This document shows, one piece after another, positions 1 to 9,776 of a stretch of 64,000 nucleotides of DNA. Both the position numbers and the translations under genes were made by a program. The notes beneath the pieces were generated by a model. The model was not told the DNA's origin. It searched no databases and saw only the letters and a list, made by a program, of their open reading frames with translations. Position 1 is the stretch's first letter. Every line of letters starts with the position of its first letter. This stretch comes from Sphingobacterium paludis (lineage in GTDB: Bacteria; Bacteroidota; Bacteroidia; Sphingobacteriales; Sphingobacteriaceae): contig NZ_SNZV01000007.1 of assembly GCF_004364125.1 (NCBI RefSeq), positions 248,001 to 312,000 of the forward strand. The letters are read 5' to 3'.

Positions 1-417
1 CATTGAGACAAATTAACTATCAATTGATACGGAACAGAAACTTTATATCAAGTGTATTCAAGATATTTGTTAAGTAATATAACGAACTACCAACTTATAA
101 ACAAGTAAGCCAATGGCTTACACCATAACATTTATGAAAAAAAAAGCTAACCACGGATACGACGTCATGTTACGTTTCAACGAAAAAATTTTCAACATAA
201 TTCATAAACATATTACTTTTTATTAATAACAATCAGTAGCCATGTAGCATAAGGCATCTTGTGCTAACATCTGCGGCCCTGTCATTTCTAAAATTAGATA
301 GAAAAAATAGGTAAAAATTATACGAATAAACGTTTGTATGCCCAGCATTCTGCTGCAGGCACGCAACGAGAAATGCATAAATCTTAACCACGATTATAAA
401 TCTAAACAGTACTACTA
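1..417. other. AT-rich region upstream of the susC-like gene; no gene seen
   Basis: No open frame on either strand looks like a real gene; the only long frames are antisense and have no recognisable sequence. The region is A+T-rich, as expected for a regulatory leader before a polysaccharide utilisation locus. A TACTTTTT at about 214-221 is one base from the Bacteroidota -7 consensus TAnnTTTG, but there is no convincing -33 TTTG at the right distance, so no promoter is called. Confidence 0.5.
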
Positions 418-3400
418 ATGCGTAAAACCGATTTACAAGGTACACGTAGTGACCAAAAGAAGAGGCGGTACAGACTCCTGAAAATAGCCTCCCTACTGCA
501 TGTGCTCTGCGCCACCACGGCTGTAGCATCAGACAACAAAATCCATTTAAGTTCAGAAAGCACTGCCGAACATACCCCGGCAGCGACGCACTGGCAACAG
601 GAAAGAGACATTCGCGGTATTATTAAGGATGATAAAGGCAATATTCTAGCCGGGGTATCCGTAACAGTAAAAAATAAACCCAGTGTAGGCACAACGACCG
701 ATCTCAATGGCCGTTACGTACTAAAAGTTCCAGCCGATGCGGTGCTTGTTTACACCTTAATCGGGTTTACGACCCAAGAATATACGACCGCGGGGCGTGA
801 TGTGATCGACGTGACGCTAAGCGAATCTGAAAATGTCATCGAGGAAACGGTTGTCACCGCGTTTGGACAACGCCAACGCAAGAACGACCTTATAGGTTCC
901 GTATCATCCATCAATCCCGAAGAACTGCGCATCCCCAGTAGCAACCTTACCGGCGCTTTGCAGGGGCGCGTAGCAGGTGTCATATCATTCCAGCGAAGTG
1001 GCGAACCCGGGTTGGATAATGCCGATTTTTTTATCCGAGGCGTCGGCACCTTTGGTGTCAACCAGCGACCACTGATATTAATCGATAATATGGAGGTATC
1101 CACGGATGATTTGGCGCGTATACCGGTTGATGATATCGCCAGCTTTTCAATCTTGCGTGATGCCACCGCTTCTGCCGTTTACGGATCGCGGGGAGCGAAT
1201 GGAGTGATCCTTGTCACCACCAAACTGGGTAAGGAAGGTAAACCGAAGATCACATTCCGAGCGGAACAAAGGCTCTCCTCACCCACCAACATGCCAAAAA
1301 TCGCAGACCCGGTTACGTTCATGAACATGCACAATGAAGCCGTATTAACCCGTAACCCGCTGGATCCACCGCTGTATTCCGAAGAGAAGATTGCCATGAC
1401 GGCCGCAGGTGAAGATCCTATACGCTACCCTGCCGTAGATTGGCTCAGCGAAGTGACAAAGCCGAACACCCGAACACAAAATTATAACCTCAGCATATCC
1501 GGGGGTGGGCAGGTCGCCAGCTATTTGGTAAGTGGAAACCTCACGCAAGATGACGGTCTTATCCGCGTAAACCCGATTAACAATTTTAATAACAATGTCG
1601 ATTTCAAGGTTTATAACCTGCGTAGCAACATCAATATCAACGTCAGTAAATCTACGCAGCTGATGGTGCGTGCCATTGCGAATTACAGAAATTACAGTGG
1701 CCCGCCGGAAGGGGGAAGCTCTTCTTTCCGAAACGCACTGCGCGCCAACCCTGCCCTATTTCATCCCGTATATGAGGTGGGGCCGCAACAATCCTATATT
1801 CGCCACCCGCTGTTTGGTAACTTCGAGGATGGCAGCGGAAATATGTACCTCAACCCCTATGCGCAAATTGTTCGCGGATATTCCGAATGGTCTGAAAGTA
1901 ATATGCAGGTACAGATTGAACTAAAACAAGATCTTTCGCAATGGATTGAAGGTTTGAGCTACCGCGGCTTAGCTAATGCATCCAGAGGGGCTTATATGGA
2001 ATATCGAAGACAATACAATCCGTTCTATTACGCTCCAACCTCTATTGACCCTGCGACAGGCCAATATTCCTATCTAAATCTTAACCCGCTAGACGGCACC
2101 GAATACCTGGATTACACCGACAACGGGCGCGGTCAGGAATCGCTCTTCTACATGGAGAATGCGATAAACTACGCACGTACGTTTAACGAAAAACATAGCG
2201 TTACCGGTATGTTGATTTCGACCATTCGAAACCGCATCACGCTTCCTCGAGATGAGGCCGGAACGGTCATTAATACGCTACCCTACCGCAACGCCAGTTT
2301 TTCTGGAAACTTTACCTATGTATTTGATAACCGTTACCACGCGCAGTTTACCTTCGGCTACAACGGTTCGGAAGTATTTGCCAAAAACCACCGTTGGGGC
2401 TTCTTCCCCTCGGCAGGTGTTGCGTGGACGATACATAACGAAAAATTTATGGAGCCCCTACAGCATATTGTTAGTACCGCAAGATTACGGATGACGCACG
2501 GCTTGGTCGGTAATGACAATATTCATGATACTCGCTTTTTTTACCTGTCGCAAGTAGCTTTGAACAACGCCGCCCGCCGCTATAGCTTTGGTGTAAGCAC
2601 AGGCAATGAAAACTACAACAGAAATGGGGTGAGCATAGAACGCTATGCAAACCCATATGTAAAGTGGGAAATTTCTCAACAAACGAATTTAGGAATCGAC
2701 CTTGGTCTGTTTAACGGCAAGTTCACCTTTACGGGTGATATGTTTCGGCAAATACGTCGCGATATTGTACAGGACCGTGCGGCTCTTCCCTCCTCGATGG
2801 GTCTGGCCGCTACCGTACTGGCCAACCTCGGAAAATATAAAAGTCAAGGCTTTGATGCCGAGCTCACGTACATGCAAAGCGTAAATCAAAACCTATGGTT
2901 CCAAGGTCGTGGTACATTTACATTTGCCAAAGGTAAATACCTCTATTACGAAGAGCCGAACTATGAATATCCTTACCTAACGCGTATCGGTACTGACGCT
3001 AATCAGCGTCGCGGTTACATTGCCGAGCGGCTATTTATCGATGACGAAGAGGTTCGAAACAGCCCGCAGCAGTTGTTTGGAGAAATGGTGATGGGAGGTG
3101 ACATTAAATACTTGGATGTCAATGGAGATGGTGTCGTTAATTCCAACGACATGGTTCCTATCGGCTTTCCGACAACACCGCAGATTAACTTTGGCTTTGG
3201 ACTGACCACGGGCTATAAAAATTTCGATTTTTCCTTTTTCTTCAGCGGTATGTCGCGCACATCTTTATTTATCAACCCGTTGTCCTGGGATCCGAACAAC
3301 CCGCAAAATAGCGGTTCGGCGCCATTTGGTAGTCTCACAGCACCCAATGCAGTATTGCAAGCCTGGGCAGACAGCCACTGGTCCGAAGATAACCGGGATA

Positions 3401-3693
3401 TTTATGCATTGTGGCCACGGCTGAGCCAAAATCCATTAGCCAATAATACGCAGAATAGCACACACTGGATGCGCAACGGCGCCTTTCTACGCCTCAAACA
3501 AGTCGAACTATCGTATACGCTAAATTCGGATTTTACGCGGCGATACAAGATTGATCGCTTCCGTATATACGCCAGTGGTACCAACCTATTTAATCTAAGC
3601 TCTTTTGATCTGTGGGATCCCGAAATGGGCGGAGCGGGACTGCGCTACCCTATCCAACGCGTATTCAACCTTGGCCTGCTAATGACTTTATAA
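418..3693 (+). CDS. SusC/RagA-like TonB-dependent outer-membrane transporter
   Basis: This 1091-residue protein should form the outer-membrane channel that imports oligosaccharides captured by the SusD-like lipoprotein encoded next. After a basic N-terminus and a hydrophobic leader (about 20-38) comes a carboxypeptidase-regulatory-like domain (about 64-150). Then follows the SusC signature EETVVTAFGQ, a plug domain (about 150-270, with the typical VYGSRGANGVILVTTK stretch) and a long beta-barrel ending in aromatic/hydrophobic residues (VFNLGLLMTL). Length is normal for the family. It is the first gene of a same-strand run through the GH43 gene. The carbohydrate is not readable from this gene; the GH43 enzyme points to an arabinose- or xylose-containing glycan. 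The leader is unusually basic (RSDQKKRRYR) but the start is the only good ATG. Confidence 0.95.
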   Translation: MRKTDLQGTRSDQKKRRYRLLKIASLLHVLCATTAVASDNKIHLSSESTAEHTPAATHWQQERDIRGIIKDDKGNILAGVSVTVKNKPSVGTTTDLNGRYVLKVPADAVLVYTLIGFTTQEYTTAGRDVIDVTLSESENVIEETVVTAFGQRQRKNDLIGSVSSINPEELRIPSSNLTGALQGRVAGVISFQRSGEPGLDNADFFIRGVGTFGVNQRPLILIDNMEVSTDDLARIPVDDIASFSILRDATASAVYGSRGANGVILVTTKLGKEGKPKITFRAEQRLSSPTNMPKIADPVTFMNMHNEAVLTRNPLDPPLYSEEKIAMTAAGEDPIRYPAVDWLSEVTKPNTRTQNYNLSISGGGQVASYLVSGNLTQDDGLIRVNPINNFNNNVDFKVYNLRSNININVSKSTQLMVRAIANYRNYSGPPEGGSSSFRNALRANPALFHPVYEVGPQQSYIRHPLFGNFEDGSGNMYLNPYAQIVRGYSEWSESNMQVQIELKQDLSQWIEGLSYRGLANASRGAYMEYRRQYNPFYYAPTSIDPATGQYSYLNLNPLDGTEYLDYTDNGRGQESLFYMENAINYARTFNEKHSVTGMLISTIRNRITLPRDEAGTVINTLPYRNASFSGNFTYVFDNRYHAQFTFGYNGSEVFAKNHRWGFFPSAGVAWTIHNEKFMEPLQHIVSTARLRMTHGLVGNDNIHDTRFFYLSQVALNNAARRYSFGVSTGNENYNRNGVSIERYANPYVKWEISQQTNLGIDLGLFNGKFTFTGDMFRQIRRDIVQDRAALPSSMGLAATVLANLGKYKSQGFDAELTYMQSVNQNLWFQGRGTFTFAKGKYLYYEEPNYEYPYLTRIGTDANQRRGYIAERLFIDDEEVRNSPQQLFGEMVMGGDIKYLDVNGDGVVNSNDMVPIGFPTTPQINFGFGLTTGYKNFDFSFFFSGMSRTSLFINPLSWDPNNPQNSGSAPFGSLTAPNAVLQAWADSHWSEDNRDIYALWPRLSQNPLANNTQNSTHWMRNGAFLRLKQVELSYTLNSDFTRRYKIDRFRIYASGTNLFNLSSFDLWDPEMGGAGLRYPIQRVFNLGLLMTL

Positions 3694-3701
3694 AAATTAA
3701 A

Positions 3702-5678
3702 ATGACTAACCGAGCTATGCATATGAAAACTAACATAAAAGCACTTCTTTTTTTGGGCGTCATGCTCTTCGGGAGCTGCAATAAATTCATGGATATTGTC
3801 CCTGATAATGTGGCCCAGCTAGAGCAAGCATTTACCATGCGCACTATGGCAGAGCGCTACCTCTTTACCTGCTACAGTTGGATGCCTAAAGGCTACCACT
3901 TAAGTTCAAACCCAGCGCTACTTGCTGGCGACGAATTTTGGTTAAATTCGGTGACTAACTTCTCGCAAGGTAGCTGGCCAAACTGGTACATCGCTAGAGG
4001 TGGGCAGAATACCAACAGTCCCCTACTCAACTACTGGGACGGTAATAGCCAAGGAGGTAACGGCGACGAACAAATTTCCCTGTGGCGCGGCATTCGCGAT
4101 TGCAATATCTTTTTGGAAAATATACAAGGTGTTCCCGACATGGACCAGACAGAAAAAGATCGCTGGGCAGCAGAAGTTCAATTTTTGAAAGCTTACTACC
4201 ACTACTATCTTTTGCGTTTGTATGGCCCGATTCCTATTGTTGACATCAACATTCCCACGTTTGAAGATCCTGCCAACATTATTTTTGAACGCGCTTCAAC
4301 AGATCAGGTGTTTAATTATATCATCGCAAAGATAGATAGCGTGATGCCCGCGTTAATGCCTGACTTATCGTTGCCGGCACAAGAAAATGGTCGGGTCACA
4401 CAGGTCGTTGCCAAAGCGATGAAAGCCGAAATTTTGGTCACTGCGGCAAGTCCACTGTTTAATGGCAACACGGACTACCCTGCTTACAATAACGCTGCAG
4501 GCCAACCACTCTTTAATACCACCTTCAGTCCGGAAAAGTGGCGTGTAGCAGCACAAGCGTGTAAAGAAGCGATAGATGCAGCACACGCAGCGGGCCGCTC
4601 GCTACAAAAGTGGGTTCCCGCACCTACAATGGCCAAGGTGCCGCAGCAGAGCACAATTAACCAAATGAATCTGCGCCAAGCCGTAACGGAAAGACAAAAT
4701 AACTCCGAGGCCATCTGGATAAATAACCGCAGTTCCGCAAACACAGATCAACAAGCGAAGGCATTTATGCCTCGAAGCATTGATCCGGCACGCATTACCA
4801 ACCAATCTATGGGCGGCTATCTAGCGCCCACGCTGAATATGGCCTTGAAGTTCTACAGTAAGAATGGTGTTCCTATTGAGGAAGACTTCACTTACGACTA
4901 CGCCAAGCGCTTTGATCTGCGCATGGTGCCTATCGGCGAGTCTGTCTATTCCTACAATCTGATGCCAGGTTATACCACCGTGGGCATGCATTTTGATCGA
5001 GAAGATAGATTTTATGGCGCATTATCGTTTGACGGCGGTCGTTATTTTATGAACAATAATAACAACGATTCCTTGGCTTACGCAACGAATGCAAGGCCGG
5101 GTGGAAATATTGCCGCTACAAATTCACCCACACAATATTCAGGTACAGGATACACACCCAAAAAACTCGTCAGTTACATGAACACCATTGGTGAAAACAA
5201 CAATTTCACCACCTATTTATATCCCTTTACGATGATGCGGCTCGGCAACCTATACCTGCTTTATGCAGAAGCCCTGAATGAAATTGATGGCCCTACTGAA
5301 GAAGCCTTTACTTACCTGGACCGCATACGGGAGCGTAGCGGACTGCGGGGCGTGGTGGAATCGTGGGCAGATTTTTCAATCAATCCCGGCAAGCCAAATT
5401 CGCAAGAAGGGCTACGAGAGATTATACACCGCGAACGCACGATAGAACTAGCCTTTGAATCGCAAAGATTTTGGGATTTAAGACGTTGGAAAACCGCACA
5501 GATTGAATTAAATACGCCCATTTATGGCTGGGATATACGGCAAATTACTCCCCAAACCTATTATCGAAGGGTCGTGATGTTCAATCGTACGTTTACGCAA
5601 CGCGACTACTTCTGGCCAATAAGCATCGCAGAGATACGGCGAAACCCAAGGCTCTTGCAATCGCCGCTTTGGCTGTAA
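3702..5678 (+). CDS. SusD/RagB-like surface glycan-binding lipoprotein
   Basis: SusD partner of the upstream SusC: a helical, surface-exposed lipoprotein that lids the transporter and binds glycan. The likely start is ATG 3702 or, better, ATG 3723, which gives a lipoprotein leader with lipobox FGSC and lipidated Cys19. A longer frame opening at GTG 3612 would overlap susC by 82 bases and bury the signal peptide. The mature protein has a TPR-like N-terminal half (for example FLKAYYHYYLLRLYGPIPI). The C-terminal SusD domain ends with the family hallmark WPISIAEIRRNPRLLQSPLW. About 650 residues is at the long end for SusD. The gap from the susC stop is only 8-29 bases, so the pair is surely co-transcribed. 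Confidence 0.95.
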   Translation: MTNRAMHMKTNIKALLFLGVMLFGSCNKFMDIVPDNVAQLEQAFTMRTMAERYLFTCYSWMPKGYHLSSNPALLAGDEFWLNSVTNFSQGSWPNWYIARGGQNTNSPLLNYWDGNSQGGNGDEQISLWRGIRDCNIFLENIQGVPDMDQTEKDRWAAEVQFLKAYYHYYLLRLYGPIPIVDINIPTFEDPANIIFERASTDQVFNYIIAKIDSVMPALMPDLSLPAQENGRVTQVVAKAMKAEILVTAASPLFNGNTDYPAYNNAAGQPLFNTTFSPEKWRVAAQACKEAIDAAHAAGRSLQKWVPAPTMAKVPQQSTINQMNLRQAVTERQNNSEAIWINNRSSANTDQQAKAFMPRSIDPARITNQSMGGYLAPTLNMALKFYSKNGVPIEEDFTYDYAKRFDLRMVPIGESVYSYNLMPGYTTVGMHFDREDRFYGALSFDGGRYFMNNNNNDSLAYATNARPGGNIAATNSPTQYSGTGYTPKKLVSYMNTIGENNNFTTYLYPFTMMRLGNLYLLYAEALNEIDGPTEEAFTYLDRIRERSGLRGVVESWADFSINPGKPNSQEGLREIIHRERTIELAFESQRFWDLRRWKTAQIELNTPIYGWDIRQITPQTYYRRVVMFNRTFTQRDYFWPISIAEIRRNPRLLQSPLWL

Positions 5679-5713
5679 TTACTGCATCGTTTTACTTACT
5701 AAAAAAGACTATT

Positions 5714-6913
5714 ATGAACACGCTACATACACTTATACGATATACGATCGGCGCATGCCTCACCTTGCTTATCGCTGCATGTGAGGACAAGCAGGAGCCC
5801 GCCCCCTCGCGTATTGGGGAAAAACCAGATCCTATAGTGAACTATCAGATCCAAAGTATTGCAGGCGGGGCAATCATCAGCTATGACCTTCCAAACAATA
5901 AAGACCTTCGCTATGTAAAAGCGGTCTATACCCTCGGCGACGGCAGCATACGTGAAAATAAGGCATCTATCTACAAGAACAGCATCGTAGTAGATGGCTT
6001 TGCCCAAGCCGGTGACTACCCCGTAAGCCTGATCACGGTCAGCGTCGGCGAAGTAGAATCAGACCCGCAACCGCTGACCGTTAAAACGCTCACCCCTCCT
6101 TATTTGAAGACATTAGAAGCATTGGGAAGAGATGGAAACCTGCTTCCCACTTTTGGCGGAATACGGCTGAATTACGAAAATAGTGCCGAAGCTCCCTTAG
6201 TTATCCATGTACTCGCAAAGAATGCGCTAGGCCAGTGGGAACGGGCAACGGATCACTACACTAAGCGAAATGCCGGCCTATTTAATGTCCGTGGTTACTC
6301 CGCTGAAGCCCGCGAATTTGGCGTTTACATTACAGACCGTTGGAATAACCGGTCTGATACCCTCGTGCGCACTTTTGTACCTGTATTTGAGGTGATGATG
6401 AACAAGTCGCTTTTCAAAACGTATAACCTACCTACGGACACCTATGCCGCGCACACGGGCTTTAGATCAACCGATGTACTTTGGGATGGGGCCGATCGTG
6501 TAGCAACGACCATATTACATACCAAGCCAGGTTCCGGAATTCCACAGCACTTCAGTTTTGATATGGGTGTAAGCGCCATGTTGAGCCGCTTCGTCATGTA
6601 TTCGCGCTTGAGTAACGAATACCGCTTTAACCATCCCAAAGTGTTTGAATTATGGGGATCCAGTAACCCAAGCACGGATGGAAGCTTCGATTCTTGGACA
6701 TTAGTAGGCACATTCACATCCATCAAACCCTCTGGTTTGCCATTAGGCGAACAAACGGCAGATGATATCAACTATGCACGTGCCGGGGAAGAATTTGACG
6801 TCGAATCACAAACAGCACCTTACCGATACTGGCGTTTTCGGACATTAGATACGTGGGGTGGAAATTCGGATGTTGCGTTGGGCGAGTTGACCTTTTATGG
6901 ACAAACCCAGTAA
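5714..6913 (+). CDS. DUF4959/DUF5000-type surface glycan-binding lipoprotein
   Basis: Lipoprotein of 399 residues using ATG 5714, with lipobox LIAAC (Cys23); an upstream GTG-type start would lengthen the leader without benefit. The N-terminal Ig-like part (about 30-125) fits DUF4959, a middle beta-domain (about 130-225) fits DUF5126, and the C-terminal 160 residues (from about 235, with WDGADRVATTI and YRYWRFRTLDTWGG) fit DUF5000, a galactose-binding/discoidin-like fold. In PULs these proteins sit right after SusD and act as extra surface glycan-binding proteins (SusE position). It begins 35 bases after the SusD stop. The family call is from remembered motifs; ligand unknown. Confidence 0.85.
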   Translation: MNTLHTLIRYTIGACLTLLIAACEDKQEPAPSRIGEKPDPIVNYQIQSIAGGAIISYDLPNNKDLRYVKAVYTLGDGSIRENKASIYKNSIVVDGFAQAGDYPVSLITVSVGEVESDPQPLTVKTLTPPYLKTLEALGRDGNLLPTFGGIRLNYENSAEAPLVIHVLAKNALGQWERATDHYTKRNAGLFNVRGYSAEAREFGVYITDRWNNRSDTLVRTFVPVFEVMMNKSLFKTYNLPTDTYAAHTGFRSTDVLWDGADRVATTILHTKPGSGIPQHFSFDMGVSAMLSRFVMYSRLSNEYRFNHPKVFELWGSSNPSTDGSFDSWTLVGTFTSIKPSGLPLGEQTADDINYARAGEEFDVESQTAPYRYWRFRTLDTWGGNSDVALGELTFYGQTQ

Positions 6914-6958
6914 TACAAGCAGTGAGATAAAGCAGATACATCATTACGATTAAATACA

Positions 6959-8107
6959 ATGAAACGAACAAAAAACTACATAGGCATGGCGGTCCTGATC
7001 TGGACCGTGGTGCTGCTGTGCAGATGTACACCAATCGATTATTATTACAGTGACTTTCTCGAAAATGCCGAGAAGGTATACCCCGGACGCGTGGACTCTA
7101 TTTCCTTCAAGCCGGGATACAAAAGGGCCGCAATAAAGTCGCTAATCAGTACCGACTCACGCGTAACAAGACTAAAAATTTCGTGGGGGCTAAACGAAAC
7201 TTTTGAAACAGCTATCAACGTCGATGATATCGCGCGATACAAAGAAATTCTGATTCCGAACATTGAAGAAGGAATATATACATTCGATATTCGTACTTTC
7301 GACGCGGAAGGTAACCAATCGATGCGGGCCGAGATTTTTGGGCGCGTATATGGTCCGGATTATTCAGGCAATCTAAACAACCGAATTATTGAACAAATAC
7401 GGAAAGATGGGCTGGATCTCGTCGTCAACTGGATCCCTGAGTCAGGCGACACTACACTCCTCGGAACGGAAGTTGCCTACCTTACGCCCGCCGGAGATTC
7501 GGCGAAGGTGTTTACCGACGCTGCAATTCACCAAACAAGGCTTCCAAACTATAAAGCGAATACGCGGATAAACTACCGTACGCTTTATCAGCCGACGGCA
7601 TTGGCCATCGATACGTTCTCCGCAGCAACACAACATATAGATCCGGTCAGCTACATTCCGACGGAGCGCACACTGCATCCACGGACAAACTGGTCCGTTG
7701 TCGCGTTCAGCTCGGAGGAACCTGCGAACAATCGATCCGCAACAAAAGCCATAGATGGCGATGTCGCCACCTTCTGGATTACGCGATATTCCGTCAACCC
7801 AACCGATTACCCGAACCATTTCATTACCATTGATATGAAAGATGCTCTGCAGGTAGATGGCTTTTTCTTCGCGCAGAAAAATGGCGACAGAAAAGTCCGG
7901 GAGCTAGAAATTCTTATTAGCCAGGACAACCAAACTTGGGAAAGCATGGGCAGACATCTTTTGGCCGCTGTCGACCGCACGAACCAATACATTGATTTGA
8001 GCGCGCGCAAAACATTCCGCTACTTCAAGATTGTTCCCTTAAGTGGTCACGACGCACAAAAGCAACCCGGATTGGCTGAAATAGGAACTTTTACCGTTGG
8101 TAATTAA
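6959..8107 (+). CDS. DUF4998 lipoprotein with C-terminal F5/8 type C (discoidin) domain
   Basis: 382-residue surface lipoprotein; leader ends in a lipobox-like LCRC (Cys23). The N-terminal 220 residues look like DUF4998, with Ig-like beta repeats such as RLKISWGLNE. The C-terminal about 140 residues form an F5/8 type C (CBM32-like) module: WSVVAFSSEEPANNRSA, IDGDVATFWITRYS and FRYFKIVPLSGHDAQKQPGL. The same module, clearly paralogous, ends the next gene (GH43), so both should recognise a related ligand. It starts 45 bases after the previous stop, in the PUL operon. A glycan-binding role is inferred; no catalytic motif is seen. Confidence 0.85.
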   Translation: MKRTKNYIGMAVLIWTVVLLCRCTPIDYYYSDFLENAEKVYPGRVDSISFKPGYKRAAIKSLISTDSRVTRLKISWGLNETFETAINVDDIARYKEILIPNIEEGIYTFDIRTFDAEGNQSMRAEIFGRVYGPDYSGNLNNRIIEQIRKDGLDLVVNWIPESGDTTLLGTEVAYLTPAGDSAKVFTDAAIHQTRLPNYKANTRINYRTLYQPTALAIDTFSAATQHIDPVSYIPTERTLHPRTNWSVVAFSSEEPANNRSATKAIDGDVATFWITRYSVNPTDYPNHFITIDMKDALQVDGFFFAQKNGDRKVRELEILISQDNQTWESMGRHLLAAVDRTNQYIDLSARKTFRYFKIVPLSGHDAQKQPGLAEIGTFTVGN

Positions 8108-8144
8108 TAGCAAAGGTTAGGGTCTTTTCACTAAATCTTAAAAA

Positions 8145-9647
8145 ATGAAAAAAACGATGATCAAATTAGGCTGTTTACTTGCATTATTATCTGCCGTATC
8201 TTGTGAAAAGATAGGCGAATTGACGAGCGCTATTCCACAAGACAACGTAATCCTGGAAGATAGTTTCGTAAATCCCATACTACCTAGAGGCGCCGATCCT
8301 TGGGTAACGCAGAAGAACGGAAAATATTACTTCACCTACACCCAGGGTAGTAAACTGGTGCTGTACGAAACAGATCGGATTTCCGAACTGGCCCTTGCCA
8401 AAAGCCACGATGCCTGGATTCCGCCAGCTGGCACGGCATACTCCAAAAATCTGTGGGCGCCAGAGCTGCACGAAATAAATGGCAAGTGGTACATTTACTT
8501 TTCAGCAGACAATGGCAGCAATGCAAACCACCGCATGTATGTGGTAGAAAATGAGTCGCCAAACCCTATGGAAGGGGAATGGGTTTTTAAAGGAAAGGTA
8601 GGTGATACCACAAACCAATGGGCGATAGACGGTACCATACTGCATCACAACAATCAAATGTATATGCTTTGGTCTGGCGGTAATGCCGGCGCCCCACCGC
8701 AAGATATCTACATAGCAAAGATGAGTGACCCCTGGACTATTGTGGGTCAGAAAGTACGTATCGCAACGCCAACATACGCGTGGGAAAAATTTGGCAATCC
8801 CATCAATGAAGGCCCGCAAATATTGCATAATCCGGCAAATGATGTTTTGGTCGTTTACTCGGGTAGCGGCTATTGGGTAGACAATTACTGCTTGGGGTTA
8901 CTACGGCTTAAAACAAATGGCGACCCCATGAATCCAGTCGATTGGACGAAGAAAGCAGAGCCTGTTTTTTCCATGTCGGCAGAAAGCGGAGCTTATGGCC
9001 CTGGGCATAATGGGTTCTTCCAATCGCCGGATGGCACGGAAGATTGGATCATATACCATGCGCGCAGCCTTCCAAATGGCGGAAGCAATAATGGCAGAAA
9101 TGCGCGTATTCAGTCTTTTCAATGGCTAGCCGATGGCACGCCTAACTTTGGTGTCCCCGCTAAGATCGGGCAGGCCCTCACACGGCCTGCCGGCGAACTA
9201 TTACGTGAGCTGTATGTCAAGGATGATTGGGCTGTGCTGGGATTTAGCTCGGAAGAAATAGTCAATAACCGTCTTGCCAACCGCCTGATTGACAACAACC
9301 TTTCCTCGTATTGGATAACCCGATACTCCACTAACCCGACAAACTATCCCGACCACTGGATTTCGATAGATATGGGAAGGGATCTTGATGTAGACGGTTT
9401 TGTAATCGCGCAGAAAAACGGCGACAGGAAGGTAAAGACGCTGAGCATTGCAGTCAGCAATGACAACAATTCTTGGCAACCTTTAGGCGACTTTGAACTA
9501 CAGAATATCGAGGGCAGAAATCAATATCTAGCCCTGCCGAGCAAAACCCGCTTCCGGTATTTTAAACTTACCCCACGAACAGGTCACGATAATCAACAGC
9601 AGCCCGGTTTGGCCGAAGCAGGAACATTCCGTTATCAAAACCCTTAG
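8145..9647 (+). CDS. Family 43 glycoside hydrolase lipoprotein with C-terminal F5/8 type C module
   Basis: 500-residue lipoprotein (lipobox AVSC, Cys20). The five-bladed GH43 domain covers about 35-335, with the expected catalytic triad: base Asp in RGADPWV (about 51), modulator Asp in WAIDGT (about 162) and acid Glu in INEGPQ (about 224). GH43 enzymes are inverting exo- or endo-acting arabinofuranosidases and xylosidases, so side chains or terminal arabinose/xylose are the likely targets; the subfamily cannot be read here. Residues about 355-500 are a discoidin-like module nearly matching the one in the previous gene. It is the last gene of the PUL operon and its only degradative enzyme in the window. 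Confidence 0.92.
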   Translation: MKKTMIKLGCLLALLSAVSCEKIGELTSAIPQDNVILEDSFVNPILPRGADPWVTQKNGKYYFTYTQGSKLVLYETDRISELALAKSHDAWIPPAGTAYSKNLWAPELHEINGKWYIYFSADNGSNANHRMYVVENESPNPMEGEWVFKGKVGDTTNQWAIDGTILHHNNQMYMLWSGGNAGAPPQDIYIAKMSDPWTIVGQKVRIATPTYAWEKFGNPINEGPQILHNPANDVLVVYSGSGYWVDNYCLGLLRLKTNGDPMNPVDWTKKAEPVFSMSAESGAYGPGHNGFFQSPDGTEDWIIYHARSLPNGGSNNGRNARIQSFQWLADGTPNFGVPAKIGQALTRPAGELLRELYVKDDWAVLGFSSEEIVNNRLANRLIDNNLSSYWITRYSTNPTNYPDHWISIDMGRDLDVDGFVIAQKNGDRKVKTLSIAVSNDNNSWQPLGDFELQNIEGRNQYLALPSKTRFRYFKLTPRTGHDNQQQPGLAEAGTFRYQNP

Positions 9648-9690
9648 TGCGTAGGCATAAAAAATAAATGCCAACATATACGTGCCGGTA

Positions 9691-9727
9691 GCGCGCATGT
9701 GCTTGTGAAGGAGCAAGTATGCGCGCG
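9691..9727 (+). terminator. GC-rich hairpin after the GH43 gene
   Basis: GCGCGCAT and CTTG on the left pair with CAAG and ATGCGCGC on the right around a short loop, with a small internal bulge. It sits between the end of the PUL operon and the response-regulator start. No U-run follows, only a T-rich stretch, so it may be a terminator, an attenuator or a leader structure for the next gene. Confidence 0.4.
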
Positions 9728-9776
9728 TTATCGGTTTCTTTGCGCACCGCCTGTGTCACCATCTCGCTTTATACCT

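Noticed and set aside
3612-3701. GTG-started upstream extension of the SusD frame
   Set aside because: It overlaps the susC end and would hide the lipoprotein leader; ATG 3702/3723 gives a proper lipobox.
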